Part shown: piece by piece, positions 45,988-57,500 of the stretch | Layout of the letters: every line of letters begins with the position of its first letter | Position numbering within the stretch: the stretch's first letter is position 1 | DNA from: Sclerotiophoma versabilis | Lineage: Eukaryota > Ascomycota > Dothideomycetes > Pleosporales > Didymellaceae | Reading direction: 5' to 3' | DNA: 64,000 nt | Assembly (NCBI GenBank): GCA_012274445.1 | Contig: JAAROD010000004.1 | Coordinates: 1,860,001-1,924,000 of the forward strand | The notes under the pieces: model-generated | Told to the model about the DNA's origin: nothing | What the model saw: only the letters and a program-made list of their open reading frames with translations | The model's database searches: none | Translations under genes and position numbers: made by a program

Positions 45988-47286
45988 TTACTCTTCTGAT
46001 GACGACCCTGGGTCTGCCCTTATACTTACGTTCTCTTCCTCTGCCACATTTACTCGCTCAAACTCATCCCTCCCCTCGATTATTTCACCCCAGCACCACA
46101 TGCACACCGTCCTTTTCGCATGCAGCCCACACCGACACTGCTCAAAATCGTCCGAGTTGAACGCCGTATCGTAGATGCTTTCAATGGTCGACTCTTCCCT
46201 TTCATAGCATCTCACGCACTGCCACCGGTCCAAGACATGGCTGCGTAGTGAGCAGTGACATTCTTTTAGAGTCTTCTCGGCATCTTCTTCGACCTGAGTA
46301 TCGAGCCAGGATAGTTTCGGTAACTTGGGATTGAGAGCTTTGTAGCCCTTCGGTGCATCGGTGAAGCAGCACTCGCACAGAAGCAGTTTCCGTCGTTCGG
46401 TGATGTCGCACAATGAGCGTAGCACGGGTGATGGGAAGCCGAATTGCGAGCTCCCGGACCATGTTGTGAGGGAGTTGTACCCGAGATCCACGTCGAGTAC
46501 GTTGCTGATCTTTTCCGGTGTGCCGTCCTGGTCGAATTGTAGGGGCAGGTCGAGGAACCCTTGGTCGTGGTATGGTCCTGCTGCGGCGTCTGTTGCTCGG
46601 TCTCGCCATGGAGGAGAATTGGCAGCCTCACTTGGGGTGAGTTCTGAAGGGAAGTGATGCGGGCTGAGAATTCCAACCTCAAATGGGTCCAATAATACAA
46701 AACCGGAAAAGTTGGGAAGGTCTTCGGGATCGGCGGGCGCCTCGTAGATAGACTGGTAAACGCAATGAATGCGACATTCGTCGCAGGTGGTGGCTTTGCA
46801 GCTGATGCAGGAGCGTGTTTCGATCTCATGGCGTCCGGAAACCGTGCGACACTGTGCGAATTCAGTGCACTCGTAGGCATAGAAGAAGCTTGATTTATGG
46901 TGCGTACGTTGCCGGAGAGCAACGCCACTACCGCAGCACGGCATCTTGCTGAGTAAGTTATGGAGGCTTCCGGAACGGGGAAACATGGCGCTGTATGTAG
47001 CCTTACACAATAGTGCGAGGGAGAGCAGATCGCCTGGGGTCAGGCAAGATATGATGGATTCCAGGAGTCCATATTGACGGAGTGTCTGTATTAGTGGGCA
47101 TGTTGGCCCGGCCTTTGTTGTTGCTGGCTCCAACATTACTACTTGTGACACCACTGCCTTCATTTCCGCTGCCTTTGGTGTAGCGGGCTTGATCAATGTC
47201 GTCCTTGGTGCTTTCTTTCGAGGGCTTACAGCAGCAAGATTGTCCAGCGAACGCTTCCGCTTCAGAGCCTTGAACTCGGTACTCAT
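45988..47286 (-). CDS. F-box-like, cysteine-rich protein
   Basis: A single exon of 432 aa. The N-terminus carries basic clusters (KRKRSLDN, SPRKKAPR), probably nuclear signals. Residues about 63-100 (CPLIQTLRQYGLLESIISCL then LSLALLCKATYSAM) read as an F-box-like helix pair, which would bind Skp1. The rest is rich in cysteine pairs: SCISCKATTCDECRIHC, LLLCECCF, CHCSLRSHV...WQCVRCYE and CRCGLHAKRTVCMWCWGEI, likely zinc-binding. The C-terminus is acidic. It may be the substrate subunit of an SCF ubiquitin ligase; the F-box is inferred from pattern only. A decayed paralogue lies about 950 bp away in the opposite orientation. Confidence 0.75.
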   Translation of the reverse strand: MSTEFKALKRKRSLDNLAAVSPRKKAPRTTLIKPATPKAAEMKAVVSQVVMLEPATTKAGPTCPLIQTLRQYGLLESIISCLTPGDLLSLALLCKATYSAMFPRSGSLHNLLSKMPCCGSGVALRQRTHHKSSFFYAYECTEFAQCRTVSGRHEIETRSCISCKATTCDECRIHCVYQSIYEAPADPEDLPNFSGFVLLDPFEVGILSPHHFPSELTPSEAANSPPWRDRATDAAAGPYHDQGFLDLPLQFDQDGTPEKISNVLDVDLGYNSLTTWSGSSQFGFPSPVLRSLCDITERRKLLLCECCFTDAPKGYKALNPKLPKLSWLDTQVEEDAEKTLKECHCSLRSHVLDRWQCVRCYEREESTIESIYDTAFNSDDFEQCRCGLHAKRTVCMWCWGEIIEGRDEFERVNVAEEENVSIRADPGSSSEE

Positions 47287-48536
47287 ATCGTATCACTTTG
47301 AGATGCCGAATTGTAGCTATTGGTGTAATCACTGATGAGAAGGGCAGCACTTAGCGTTTGTTTACAATGACTAGGGCTCAACATAGTGGGTTCTTGATGA
47401 AAGGCTACAGTCCCGAGTGGTGAAAATTCATCCTCGGAAAAGTCACTCGTCCAACTTGGAATGCAGGCATGGTGATGAATAGATGGGCGAGGAAACCATG
47501 TGGAAGACTCGCGCATAGTTCGGGATGCGTATGCATTTACTCCGCGTGGAGTACATGCAGTGTGAGCCTGAAGAAGGAAAGAGCACCTTTGGAACGTACA
47601 TCGTGGGTATCATTTAATGTCTGTAGCCTAAAACGCCTTTATAACGCTTGGCATGTCCTGCACTGAAGATCTGGATCCATTTTGTATGCGCCGTAGAGCT
47701 GACAGTAGGGCTGAGAAAACTTTTTTCTGGGAAAGCCAGAAGGCGCGCAGCTCAGGCGACGCGCAGAATAATGAAAACAAAAAAGCAGCTCTGCTAAAGC
47801 ACGTAACGCTCACGAAACCGAGATGGAGCTATGGAGCTTCGAAGCTATGGAGATGCGAAGCGGGGCCTGCGTAAAGCTTTTGCAGCTTTTGGAGTCAATG
47901 TCACGAGCATCACCGAAAATTATCCCGGAATGTTACGGAAGTCGCTCCGTTGCAGTCCGGTGGCGCGCCTCGGCTGTTCTTGCCTTCTTCCGCTCGTCCT
48001 GCACCTGCATAACCAATAACACTACCAATTATATCGATATAAACGTCAAATGCATCTGTTCCATCTCATCTCCATCAATGAGTGATTTGCAAGCCGCAGA
48101 ATCAAAAGTTTCATGACTCCAAGGCACATTGCTGTTCCTCACTGCAGACATACTCTGTACTTCACAACAGGACCACGTTCGTGGTCCTTAGTCACTCTCC
48201 GTCGTACCTGCTCTGTAAGAACGAGAGATAACGAAGCTTTGCAAAGCGTATAGGAGTTGCCAAAAGTAGCTGCCTCAATGTTTGTAACCTGCGTTTGCGC
48301 GGTGGCACCATTAGTCCTGGGCTACCCTATGCAAGAGAAGATACATCACATGGAAAGAACTTGACGAGTTAAAGTGTTGATGAAGCGAGACTATTGTCTC
48401 CTTAATTAAAGAAACCTACTACCAAAACAAATAGGTATCATTGAATTGATCTGCATACCCAACATGACAGCGTTCACAGCATTACATATCATAATCCTTC
48501 CTCCACTTAGTGCACAGGTTCAACCACCCCACACGC
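47287..48536. other. Intergenic, no gene seen
   Basis: About 1.25 kb. Small frames only, no recognisable gene. Confidence 0.5.
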
Positions 48537-50454
48537 TTAGGCAGCGCGATCAGGGTTCTCAACGCTGTGCCTCCTGTCCTTGCCCACGTAGTTCGAGTCG
48601 GGCAACATGTTGAGGATGTCCTCGTTCTTGTCGGTTGGACGCTGGTGGAGCCAGAACAGAACACCACCGAAGAAGGCCAGCACAGCAACGACACCGTAGT
48701 TCCACACCAGCAGCGGGTCCTCAGACAGACTGACGAGCGCCTGGCCGATGGCGTTAGAGAACGCAGACATGAAGTGCCAGTACGAAGTGACCAGTGAGCG
48801 CATGTTCTTGGGTGCCTTGGTGAACGCGAACTCTAGACCGGTGATGGATGTGAAGATCTCAGAGAAACCAACGAGCACGTAGGGTACGGCTTGTGTCCAC
48901 ACGTTGATCGGTGCTGGGTCGTCGCAAGAGTTCATCTCGTTGCCACAGGGGCCGGTCTTGTAGATGTAATACTGGATGACGGTGGCAGACACCATGGCGA
49001 GGGACGCAAGCATGAAGCCGAACGCGATGCGCTTGATGGGCGTGAAGCGGATGCCGGCCTTGCGCAGCGCAGGGTACAGGAAGTTGTCAACAATGGGGAT
49101 GAAGATGACAAGCGAGATGGGGTTGAGGTTGGTGATGATGTCGTTGGGCACACCATTGCGGGTCATGGTCGCGGCTTGCGATGTCAGGTTATTGTTCATT
49201 TGATTGTACGATAGCCAGTACAGCGGGATCCAGGTGAAGCAGGAGCAGGCGCGCAGACCACGGGCGACCTGGTCAACCCATGCGTCGTCGAACTGCATCC
49301 AGTTGGGCTTACGGTCGCCGAGGTAGCTGGGCTTGACGTCCTCCCAGAAACGCTCGCCCTTGAAGTTCTTGCGGGTGGTGACAGGGTTGACGGACCACTT
49401 GCCCTTGGTAGCAAGTCCAAGGAGCTTGACGGCACGGATGAGGACGGACCCGGTGGGCGGGCTTCTGTAGTACTTGTTGCGGCAGACCCAAAGAACGACT
49501 GGGCAGGCGCAGAACATGATGGTGGGTAGCAGCCACGCGCACCAGAAACCAACGTACTTCTCAACGTAGACCATGGAGATCTGACCGGTAAGGGAACCGA
49601 TGTTGATGAACATGTAAAAGTATAGGAAGATACGTGAGATGGTGATGTTGGGGTCTGAGATGACGCGCTCGCCGGTCTTCTCGTCGATGATCACGCGAGG
49701 CTTGGTCTGCTTGTACTGCTCAGCGATCAGAGGTGAGATGTTGGCCTTGAAAGCACCAGTTCCGAATCCAAGGACGATCACACCCAGGATAAATGGAGCG
49801 ATGGCATTACCACCAGTGAGAACGTTGGGGATAGCAGAGATGATGAGTAGGATATGACCAAGGATCGAGAAGGCGATGGCGATGAAGATGGTGTTGAAGC
49901 GACCGAGATACTCATCGGCGACAATCGCACCGATAATAGGTGTTGTGTAGGCCCAGAAGGAGTTGAAGGTACCAATACCGAACGAGGCACGCTGTCCCAT
50001 ACCAAGACCACCAGGCTGACCCTCGGGACGGGGGTCCTTGCCAGTGCTTTGGACTACACCGTCGATGATAGGCAGGTCCTGCTGGACGAAGTTGGTGTCT
50101 GTTCTTAGTCAGTGGTGAGCAATTCAGCGTACGATAGATGAACCTACAAAGCACCTGGCAACCATAGTAACCAAAACGCTCGCACAGCTCGACGAACGCA
50201 ATGGTGAAGATCTGCCATGGAATCTTGCCAGAGACACGACGCAGTGTCTTCAATTCCTCCTCAGTAGGTGTCTCTCCAACGAGATCAGCCTCAAATTCGA
50301 CGGGAGGGGCGTTTTGGTCATGGCTTGTAGCAGAAGAAGGGCGCTTCTCGCCAACAAAAGCCTGCTTCTCGTTCAACTCGTAAAGAGGTGTAGCAACCTT
50401 GGGCTCGTTGCTGGAGGCCATGTCGACCTGGTTGGGACCGGCAGCAGCAGCCAT
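48537..50454 (-). CDS. PTR2: POT/PTR2-family proton-coupled di/tripeptide transporter
   Basis: Two exons, 50454-50148 and 50098-48537 (49-bp intron), give 622 aa, normal for fungal PTR2. The N-terminal 85 residues are cytoplasmic. ELCERFGYYG is the POT ExxER-type proton-coupling motif, and the junction reads YYGCQVLYTNFVQQDLP. The second family signature lies at FGTGAFKANISPLIAEQY. FYMFINIGSLTGQISMVYVE is also conserved, and about twelve hydrophobic helices can be read to residue 590. It imports di- and tripeptides at the plasma membrane. On the same strand, 1.9 kb beyond its start, ends a secreted dipeptidyl-peptidase V, which would generate its substrates. Confidence 0.96.
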
Positions 50455-52338
50455 GGTGGATAGTGGTTTTCAAGTGTTGACGTTAACACTCGAAAAGGTT
50501 CACTGCTTCTGTTTCACTCGAGAAGAGTGATTGGCTAGGGCGAGCTGGAGGAGGGGACGAGCTGCTGCTGAACCAAAACCCTGCGAGCGGAGGCACTCCA
50601 ATTAATACCTGACCCCTCACCACCCTCGCAGCGGCAAACAGCGAGGCAAATCGCGTCTTGGCCTCATATCTGCATCCAGCAGGTGAGTTCCAGCGCGACG
50701 TTACAATCACGCTAGCTGTTGATCATGAGCGGCGGACAGTACCACTTCGCGCAAACAGCGTTATCGAGCACGACAGCCACTTAGCAAATGCTAAGGCCAG
50801 GGAAGAACTGCGGCCCAGTTGGCGACATTGCTTCACAGCTTGGTAAACTTGGCAGAACAAGATGATCACCAGGGTGTCAGCCATTCACTGCTGAGCAGGC
50901 TTATCGCGACGAAGACGCAAGTAGTGGCGCGGCATCATCGATCGAAATTGTTGGGAGACCATCCATATCCTCAGGTGTCGTCAGTGGTGGATTTTTCTGT
51001 TTGTCGAACAACACTCACAAGCGTTGCACTTTTGATACTGAATGCAAACCTTTGCAGTGTCGTTGTGAGTGCTAAGTAAACCATGAGTCCTGGATGCCGC
51101 TCCGACTGGGCGCCCAGTATCTCCGCTTGGCGGCGACACTGGGCGCCCACCCGCTCCACCATCGAAGCACCCTAAGCACGCTCACGCTCGACGGAAAGCC
51201 TCCACACCACGAACGGCGTCTCTCTTGGCCTGCTAGCCTTCCCAGGCAGGTCTACAACCGCGGCAGTTTCGGCGGCCCGCATTCGGCTAGCTTGCATCTG
51301 TCTTCTCGAACACACAGCGCGCTTGCACGCCCATGCTTATCATCTCATGTTTTCGGCTCGACGGCCGAGGTAGCACGCCGTCTGGTTGGAGTCGTGTGTC
51401 GCCGTTTGGAATTGAACGCTCGAATTGCCTGCGCTTACCGCCATTGAACCGCTGGTGCCCGGCTGTTTGACACACCTGAATCCTCGTCAATTGGGAGCGT
51501 TACTCAATGCAGCGATGATGGATTCCGCTCGTATTGATCCCTCTCTTTGTCTGCGCATCAGCGTTGGCCTTGGCGTTGGATGTGGCGAGCCATACACAAG
51601 TCCTAGTGGAAGGCTAGAGATATGGCAATGTCGAAGTCCATCCATCTCGCACCTACTTATCGCAATGATCCCTCCAAGAATCCTTTGAGAATTTTTCTGG
51701 AAGCCGATCAGACCATGGACTCGTGCTGGTGGGGCCGTCAGTCACTATCAAACCCGCCCAGCCTTGTGCCAACATCTGTGCCAAGCAGATTATTCAACTT
51801 AGACACGGGCTCCGCTTATCATGGGTGACGAGGATGTTGCGATCTGGATGTGTGCCTGTGGAGATAGCTGTTGGTGTAGGTAAACCTTGACTCATGGAAA
51901 GCTTCCAGACACCGGGCTGTAGGTTTTGGCATGCCATGGTTGATGACCATCGCTTGGTCGTGCGTGATTCTCCAAATTTCATAACCAGCCCGGCTGTCAG
52001 CAGAGTGGTGCAGTGTCAATATAGCCGCACTCAACGTGTCGTAAGAGGCGCAGCTCCAACTTCTCCTAGATGCGGAACACAGCCAACAAGAGTAGCATTG
52101 CCTCGATCAGGCGCATGGTACGCTTCCACTGTAGCGGTACCTGCCAAGGGTGAGTGAGTTCTAATTGGCATGTTGCGGCCATCTCAGATGAGTACCCTCC
52201 TCATCATCCGCACTAAGATACAGGTTGTAAATTTGACAAGCTTATTATCATTATACGTAAATACGTTGAAGATATGTACTATCTCGTAACCGCGCTATAG
52301 GCGCGTCATAACCTCGTATCAATCTCCCAGCCGCACAC
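50455..52338. other. Upstream region of the peptide transporter, with paired palindromes
   Basis: No gene is seen in 1.9 kb. It includes two copies of the palindrome TGGGCGCCCA (51107-51116 and 51140-51149). Confidence 0.5.
51106..51149. promoter_or_regulatory. Paired palindromes TGGGCGCCCA, 33 bp apart
   Basis: The first copy extends to CTGGGCGCCCAG (51106-51117) and the second is 51140-51149. The centre-to-centre spacing of 33 bp is close to three helical turns. They lie about 650-700 bp upstream of the peptide transporter start. The arrangement suggests two sites for a dimeric regulator; the factor is unknown. Confidence 0.4.
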
Positions 52339-54564
52339 TTAGTTGCCAGCGGGCTCATCATCCAAAGGCTCACCCTTGGAGTAGTGGTTGATCCAGTTGA
52401 AGATCTCCTTGTGCCAGAACAAGCTGTTCTCCTGCTTGGTGACCCAGTGGTTCTCGTTGGGGAAGTTGAGGAAGCGCGAGGGAACACCGACATTCTGCAG
52501 AACGTTGAACAGAGCGATACCGTCGCTCTCAGGGAGACGGTAGTCGAGGGTGTTGTGGACGACGAACTGAGGAGTGGACCAGTTGGCGATGTGGTCGAAG
52601 GGGTTCCACTTGTCGTACGCCTCAGACTCCCAGACGGTGCCGTTGTAGTCGTGGCGGATGAACCACAACTCCTCAGTTCCCCAAGCGGCCTTGGTCTGGG
52701 AGATACCATCATGAGTAACAAGCGCCTTGAATTTGTCACCAAGATCGTTGGACTGGATCCAGTTGGTCATGTAACCACCGTAAGAAGCACCAGCAGCGAT
52801 ACCGTTCTCAACATCGACGAAAGATGTGAGCTCAGAGTTGATGTACTCCCAGGCGTTGACGAGATCGTAGTATGGGTAGCCACCCCAGCGACCCTGGATA
52901 GCATCGGTGAGGTACTGACCGAACCCAGTGGATCCGGTTGGGTTAGGTGCAACGACAATGTAGCCTTGGTCAGCCCAGACTGCAGGGTTCCACCTGTTGG
53001 ACCAGGAGTTACCCCACGAGCCCTGAGGACCACCGTGGATGTAGAAAGCAAGAGGGTAGGTCTTGTTCTCGACGAAGAAGCTAGGCTTGATGACCCAAGC
53101 ATGCAGCTGCTGCTTGAGATTCGGGTCAGAACCGTTGAAGAAGATCTCAGACACATGGTTGGCGCTGAGGTCGGAGAATTCAGGGTCGCTCTCAGCAGCA
53201 ATGAAGATGGTGTTCTTCGTGCCGTTGGTGAGAGTGTAGTACTCGACAGGTGTCCAGATAGCGGAAGCGGTAACAAGCAAGTCGTTGTTGTTCAGGAGGG
53301 AGAAGCTACTGACTGAAGTGTTAGATGTCAGAGGCTCGGGGACGTAGCTAGCGTCAGCAGTGATAGGGAAGTTGAAGATCTTGACGCGAGCGTAGTCCTC
53401 AGCGGTGGCGTAAATGGACGAGCCGTCATGCGCCCAGGTCAGAGGACCCTGAACCCAGCGGTCGAAACCAGCGGAGAGAGCCTTCCAGTTGCTGGTGGCG
53501 ACGCTACCGTTGGTCGCGGCAACATCGACAGTGTACAGCTGCCACCTATCGGACTCGTAATAGTCCTCATCCTGCTGGATGTAGGCAAGCTTGGAGCTGT
53601 CAGGCGAGAAAGAAGGTTGGCCAGAAGCACCCTGATGACCGGCATTGAAAGCCTCGGAGTCAGGACCGTTGAAAGCAACAGGTGCTGCGGTACCTTCAAC
53701 CTCACCGAGGTAAATGTAGCTAGCGGTGTAGTTGGCCTTGTTGAGCTGGGGAGCTTTGCTGAGGAAAGCGTAAAACTTGCCATCAGGTGAGATAGCGTAG
53801 TCGCCAGAGTCACCGAAGGGCTGGACAGGGGTCTCAGACCTGGTGGTTGTCCAGTTGACGCCGTGGTTCAGGTTGCGCAGACCAGGGTGGGCGAGGCTGT
53901 AGCTGCCGTTCGCAGAAAGAGTACCGGCGAAGACATTGTAACGGTTCTTAGTAAGCCAGGTGTCCCAGTGGCGAACGTAGACGTCCTTGTAGAAGCGACC
54001 GGTGTGCTTAGGTGTAACCTCAGTCTCCGGGTTGACAGCAGTACCGTTGGGGTAGGCCATGCTGTTCACAAGGAACTTGATGTCCCCGGATTCAGTCTTC
54101 GCAATCTTCAGGCCATTGTAAGGAGCGTCAAGCGAAGCAGCCAGAGTGCTCTTAGAAGGGTCCTTGATATCTCCAATCCAGAGTGTGACACCGCCAGGGA
54201 TTTCCTCATTTGTGCCATTGATATAGACAATGCCAGTGTCGGTACCAGGAATCCATGCAGCCTCGTTAACCTCGCTGATGTTGAGGCCAGAATCCTTGAA
54301 CTCGCCGGACTTCAAGTCAAGAAGTCCCCAGCTCGAGTGGCCAGCGGTCTCGGTAAAGTTGTACTGCGAGATGGACAACAAAGCAACCGATCCATCACCG
54401 CTGGGGCTGAGAGCACCACGGCGGGGTGCACTGATCAGCTTCCTTTGCGACTGTCAGTATTGAATGCAGCTCAAGTCGGAGGGTTTAACATACTCCGGGG
54501 TGAATTGAGCAAGGCCAGTAGCAGCCAATGCTGATGCAATTCCGAGGTAACGTGCCATTGCCAT
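52339..54564 (-). CDS. dppV: Secreted dipeptidyl-peptidase V (prolyl oligopeptidase family S9)
   Basis: Two exons, 54564-54494 and 54442-52339 (51-bp intron), give 724 aa, matching Aspergillus DPP V length. A signal peptide (MAMARYLGIASALAATGLA) is followed by a beta-propeller region with many N-glycosylation sites, then the alpha/beta-hydrolase domain. The catalytic triad is Ser577 (GASYGGYMTNW), Asp657 (NTLDYRLPESDG) and His689 (NENHWV). It releases dipeptides from the N-terminus of extracellular peptides (His-Ser, Ala-Ala and X-Ala type in known enzymes). ATG 54558 is a near-equal start. The POT peptide transporter is the next gene on the same strand. Confidence 0.96.
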
Positions 54565-57500
54565 TGTGACGACCTGCTTCTGCTGAGCTCAATTGATCAG
54601 GGTCGATACCACCAAAAGCTCCGGGAACGGCAGCGAGCTTATTTGTAGTTCCCTTGATGCTGGGATGGCAACCAGGCACCGCATATCGCCCCCGGGGTCA
54701 GCGTCGTACCTGGCCGACTACAACACGGCCGTTGCCTGTTGTGCCATCGATGGCATCATTCGAGCGAGTCCTATCCCCAATCCTTGACCTTTTCGACCAA
54801 CGAATGAGCAAGTTCACAATGTCTCCTTCCTGATGCAGTTTACTTCTGCGGCCTCGCAAATAAGCTCGGTGCAGGTGGGCCGCCAAAAAGCGTGTTTGCC
54901 AGCCGCCTATCGCCATTTGCTCCAGCGCGCCCGCAATCTCTGGCCCGCCACCTTAGGCTTCTTGGCGAGTGTAACGTCACGTGCAAGTGTTCGAGGTCGC
55001 GCCCAGATTGGCGGCGCTCACTGCCAAGAGAGACCGCCTGGAGAAAAAGTGGTCGCGTGCAGAACGGCTATCGCGAGATAGGCAGGTACGGAATTGACGA
55101 GTCATGTGCCTGATGGCGCGCAAAGCCGCTTCGATATCGAATCTTACAAATCGATACCTTCGTGCTGGCGACTTTACGAGATTGTTTTCGCGTGCATGTG
55201 TCGTTGAAGGAGAGCGCGAAATTGCCTCGGCCTGAGCCTGTATTTTGGTCGGCAGGAAACAGCCACTCATGCATTCGTGGATGTGCATCAGTAATACAAC
55301 CAGTCGCCGCTCTACCCAGGGTTTGCTGCAACGCGACATCGTTCTTCCGTGTCGCCATCCCGGTTGGGTGCCAGGACCTAGTAACTGGCAAGGCAGCCAT
55401 GAGTTGATGAAATTGTGCATTGTGCTGACACTTGCGATAAGGGTGGGCCGCGGTTCGTATTCATCACCCCGGGGGTGGAATCAAATCAGGAACCAAGCCC
55501 AGCGACATTCCGACGTCCATCAACAGCAGCAACAAAGCTCGCCAAGTCGCGTGATTGCACCAACACTTGAGGCTTGCGGTATACCATGTGTATGGTGGAC
55601 CTTGATACCCAGAAAGGCAGGACGCAGTACCGGTATCCGAAGCCTCGCCATTGTGTATCGGCAGCTGAACAGCGCACGGTGGCCGCCTTGTAGTAGTATA
55701 TTTCATCTGGAGAATCCTACGGCCTTGCTCTTGCTGTATCTTCGCACCTGAATCGAGAGCAGGTCTGAAGAAGGTCCACACGGCAACATCAGTAGTCCTT
55801 CTGGTGAGGAGGCTGGAAGTCTCACGATTCGTAAGGCCCTGCGCATTTGGCGCATCTTGGTGGCGTCTTAGCACGAGCATCCCAGCGTAGAAATGGATGC
55901 GGTTGAAGTACCACCTCTTATCCTTTTCTTCGCCCATAGTTTGCATCCTTCATTGTGCTTCTATGATATCTGTCTTTTTCTGTCTTTCTCCCAGCTCGGC
56001 CTTTGTCCATCCATTCATTGTGTGTACCTCACATTCTTTGTGTGTCCTTTTCTAGTTGTGAGCGTTTAGGTCGGCGTATTATGTTGACAGTCGATGATTC
56101 TTCCAAGATTCCCAACGTGCTTCTGAATGTCGTGTTCCCCACATCGCGGTCGACATTCCGTTCGTCCCTGTCAAAACACGGGGATTCTCGAGGTATAAGT
56201 ACAGCGACTCCGAAGTCGGGTGCGATAACGGCTGGCATTACGCCATCAGCTTGGCGTGGCTTGTCTGGCTCAGCTATGAGGCTCGCCAACCTCCAAGACA
56301 CCATTCAGTTCCCAGGTGTGGGTAAGACGAGCCTTGGACAGGAACTTGACTGGAGTTTTTGACCGCAGCGGTGAGTTGGCGTGGTCTCAGCCCTGGGCAC
56401 CAAGCTCGAGAGCGGGGGGACTGTGTTGTGCTGCGGAACGAGCTATCCTACCAAAGACTCGTGTAGGGTCGAGAGTGAGTACCTGTTGGAAGGCATTTGA
56501 GAGCAGTGATAACAAGAGAGTCTGCGCAGCTGTCGAGCGGTCAACTCAGAGCCCTCCAGCTCCAATAGCGTGGATCGGTTGCTCGGTAGCATTAAATCTC
56601 TGGTGTGGGCATACACCAGCCGCGAGCGATGCACCGATAGTTTAGATCAGGCTGATCGAACTTGGGCGCACCGACTGTTAAAACTTTCGTTCCGGAATTG
56701 CTTGGGAGGCTGCTCCAAGCACGTGGCAACAGGCTACACAAGCAAGCACTACTCACATCAACGATGAACAGCATCTCAAGTCTCTGCACGATGGGATCAT
56801 CAAATCAACGCCCAGCGACTGATCGCAATCTCATGAGACCTCTCTTAACGAGAGGAAGTCACAACTTAGCATGCATAATCAATGTAGGACTTCGCAGCGA
56901 TCCTACCACTTCTCCCAGCTGCATCTGTCCTCTCAGTCACCTCTTTCCTAGCTTCATCGAGCTTCCACGAGCTTCATTTTCATTGCAACCACTTGTGGCC
57001 CCTCCTTATCATCCTCAACTAACAGCACAACCATGTCCACTTTCTTATTCGGCAGCGGTCTACTACCTCTCTGCCTCAATTCATCCTTCGAATTGGGCGC
57101 TTTCTTGCTGTCATACCATCACCTCAACTCATTCCGCTCACGAAGGGCTGCTTCAGGAGGCTTGAGGCTTTTGTGCATTTTCATGCGCCGTTCAGTTTCG
57201 TTGAATTGAGAGTTGAAAGCCTTCGTTTGAGTACGAGTAGAAGACGACGAGAACTGGGTTGTGGCATCGTGTAGAGGGTTACGTTCATGTCCGGCAACCG
57301 TAGAGGCCTTCTTTATCGATTTCTATGTATTGCGACGGAGGATGTACTCGCGCAGAGCAAGGATGCCTTCGTTCCTCAGCTCATTCTAGTTATCTGCTTC
57401 ATTCCCGCGCTTCTCGGGCCAGGCTAGTAATTCCTCTTTTGTGGAACCCTCGAGCCACTGCGTCAGTGTGGAGCTCGAGTCACTGTGCATTCCCACACTC

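Noticed and set aside
52384..53316. 310-codon plus-strand frame opposite DPP V
   Set aside because: It is antisense to the clear peptidase frame and has no domain; it arises from codon bias.
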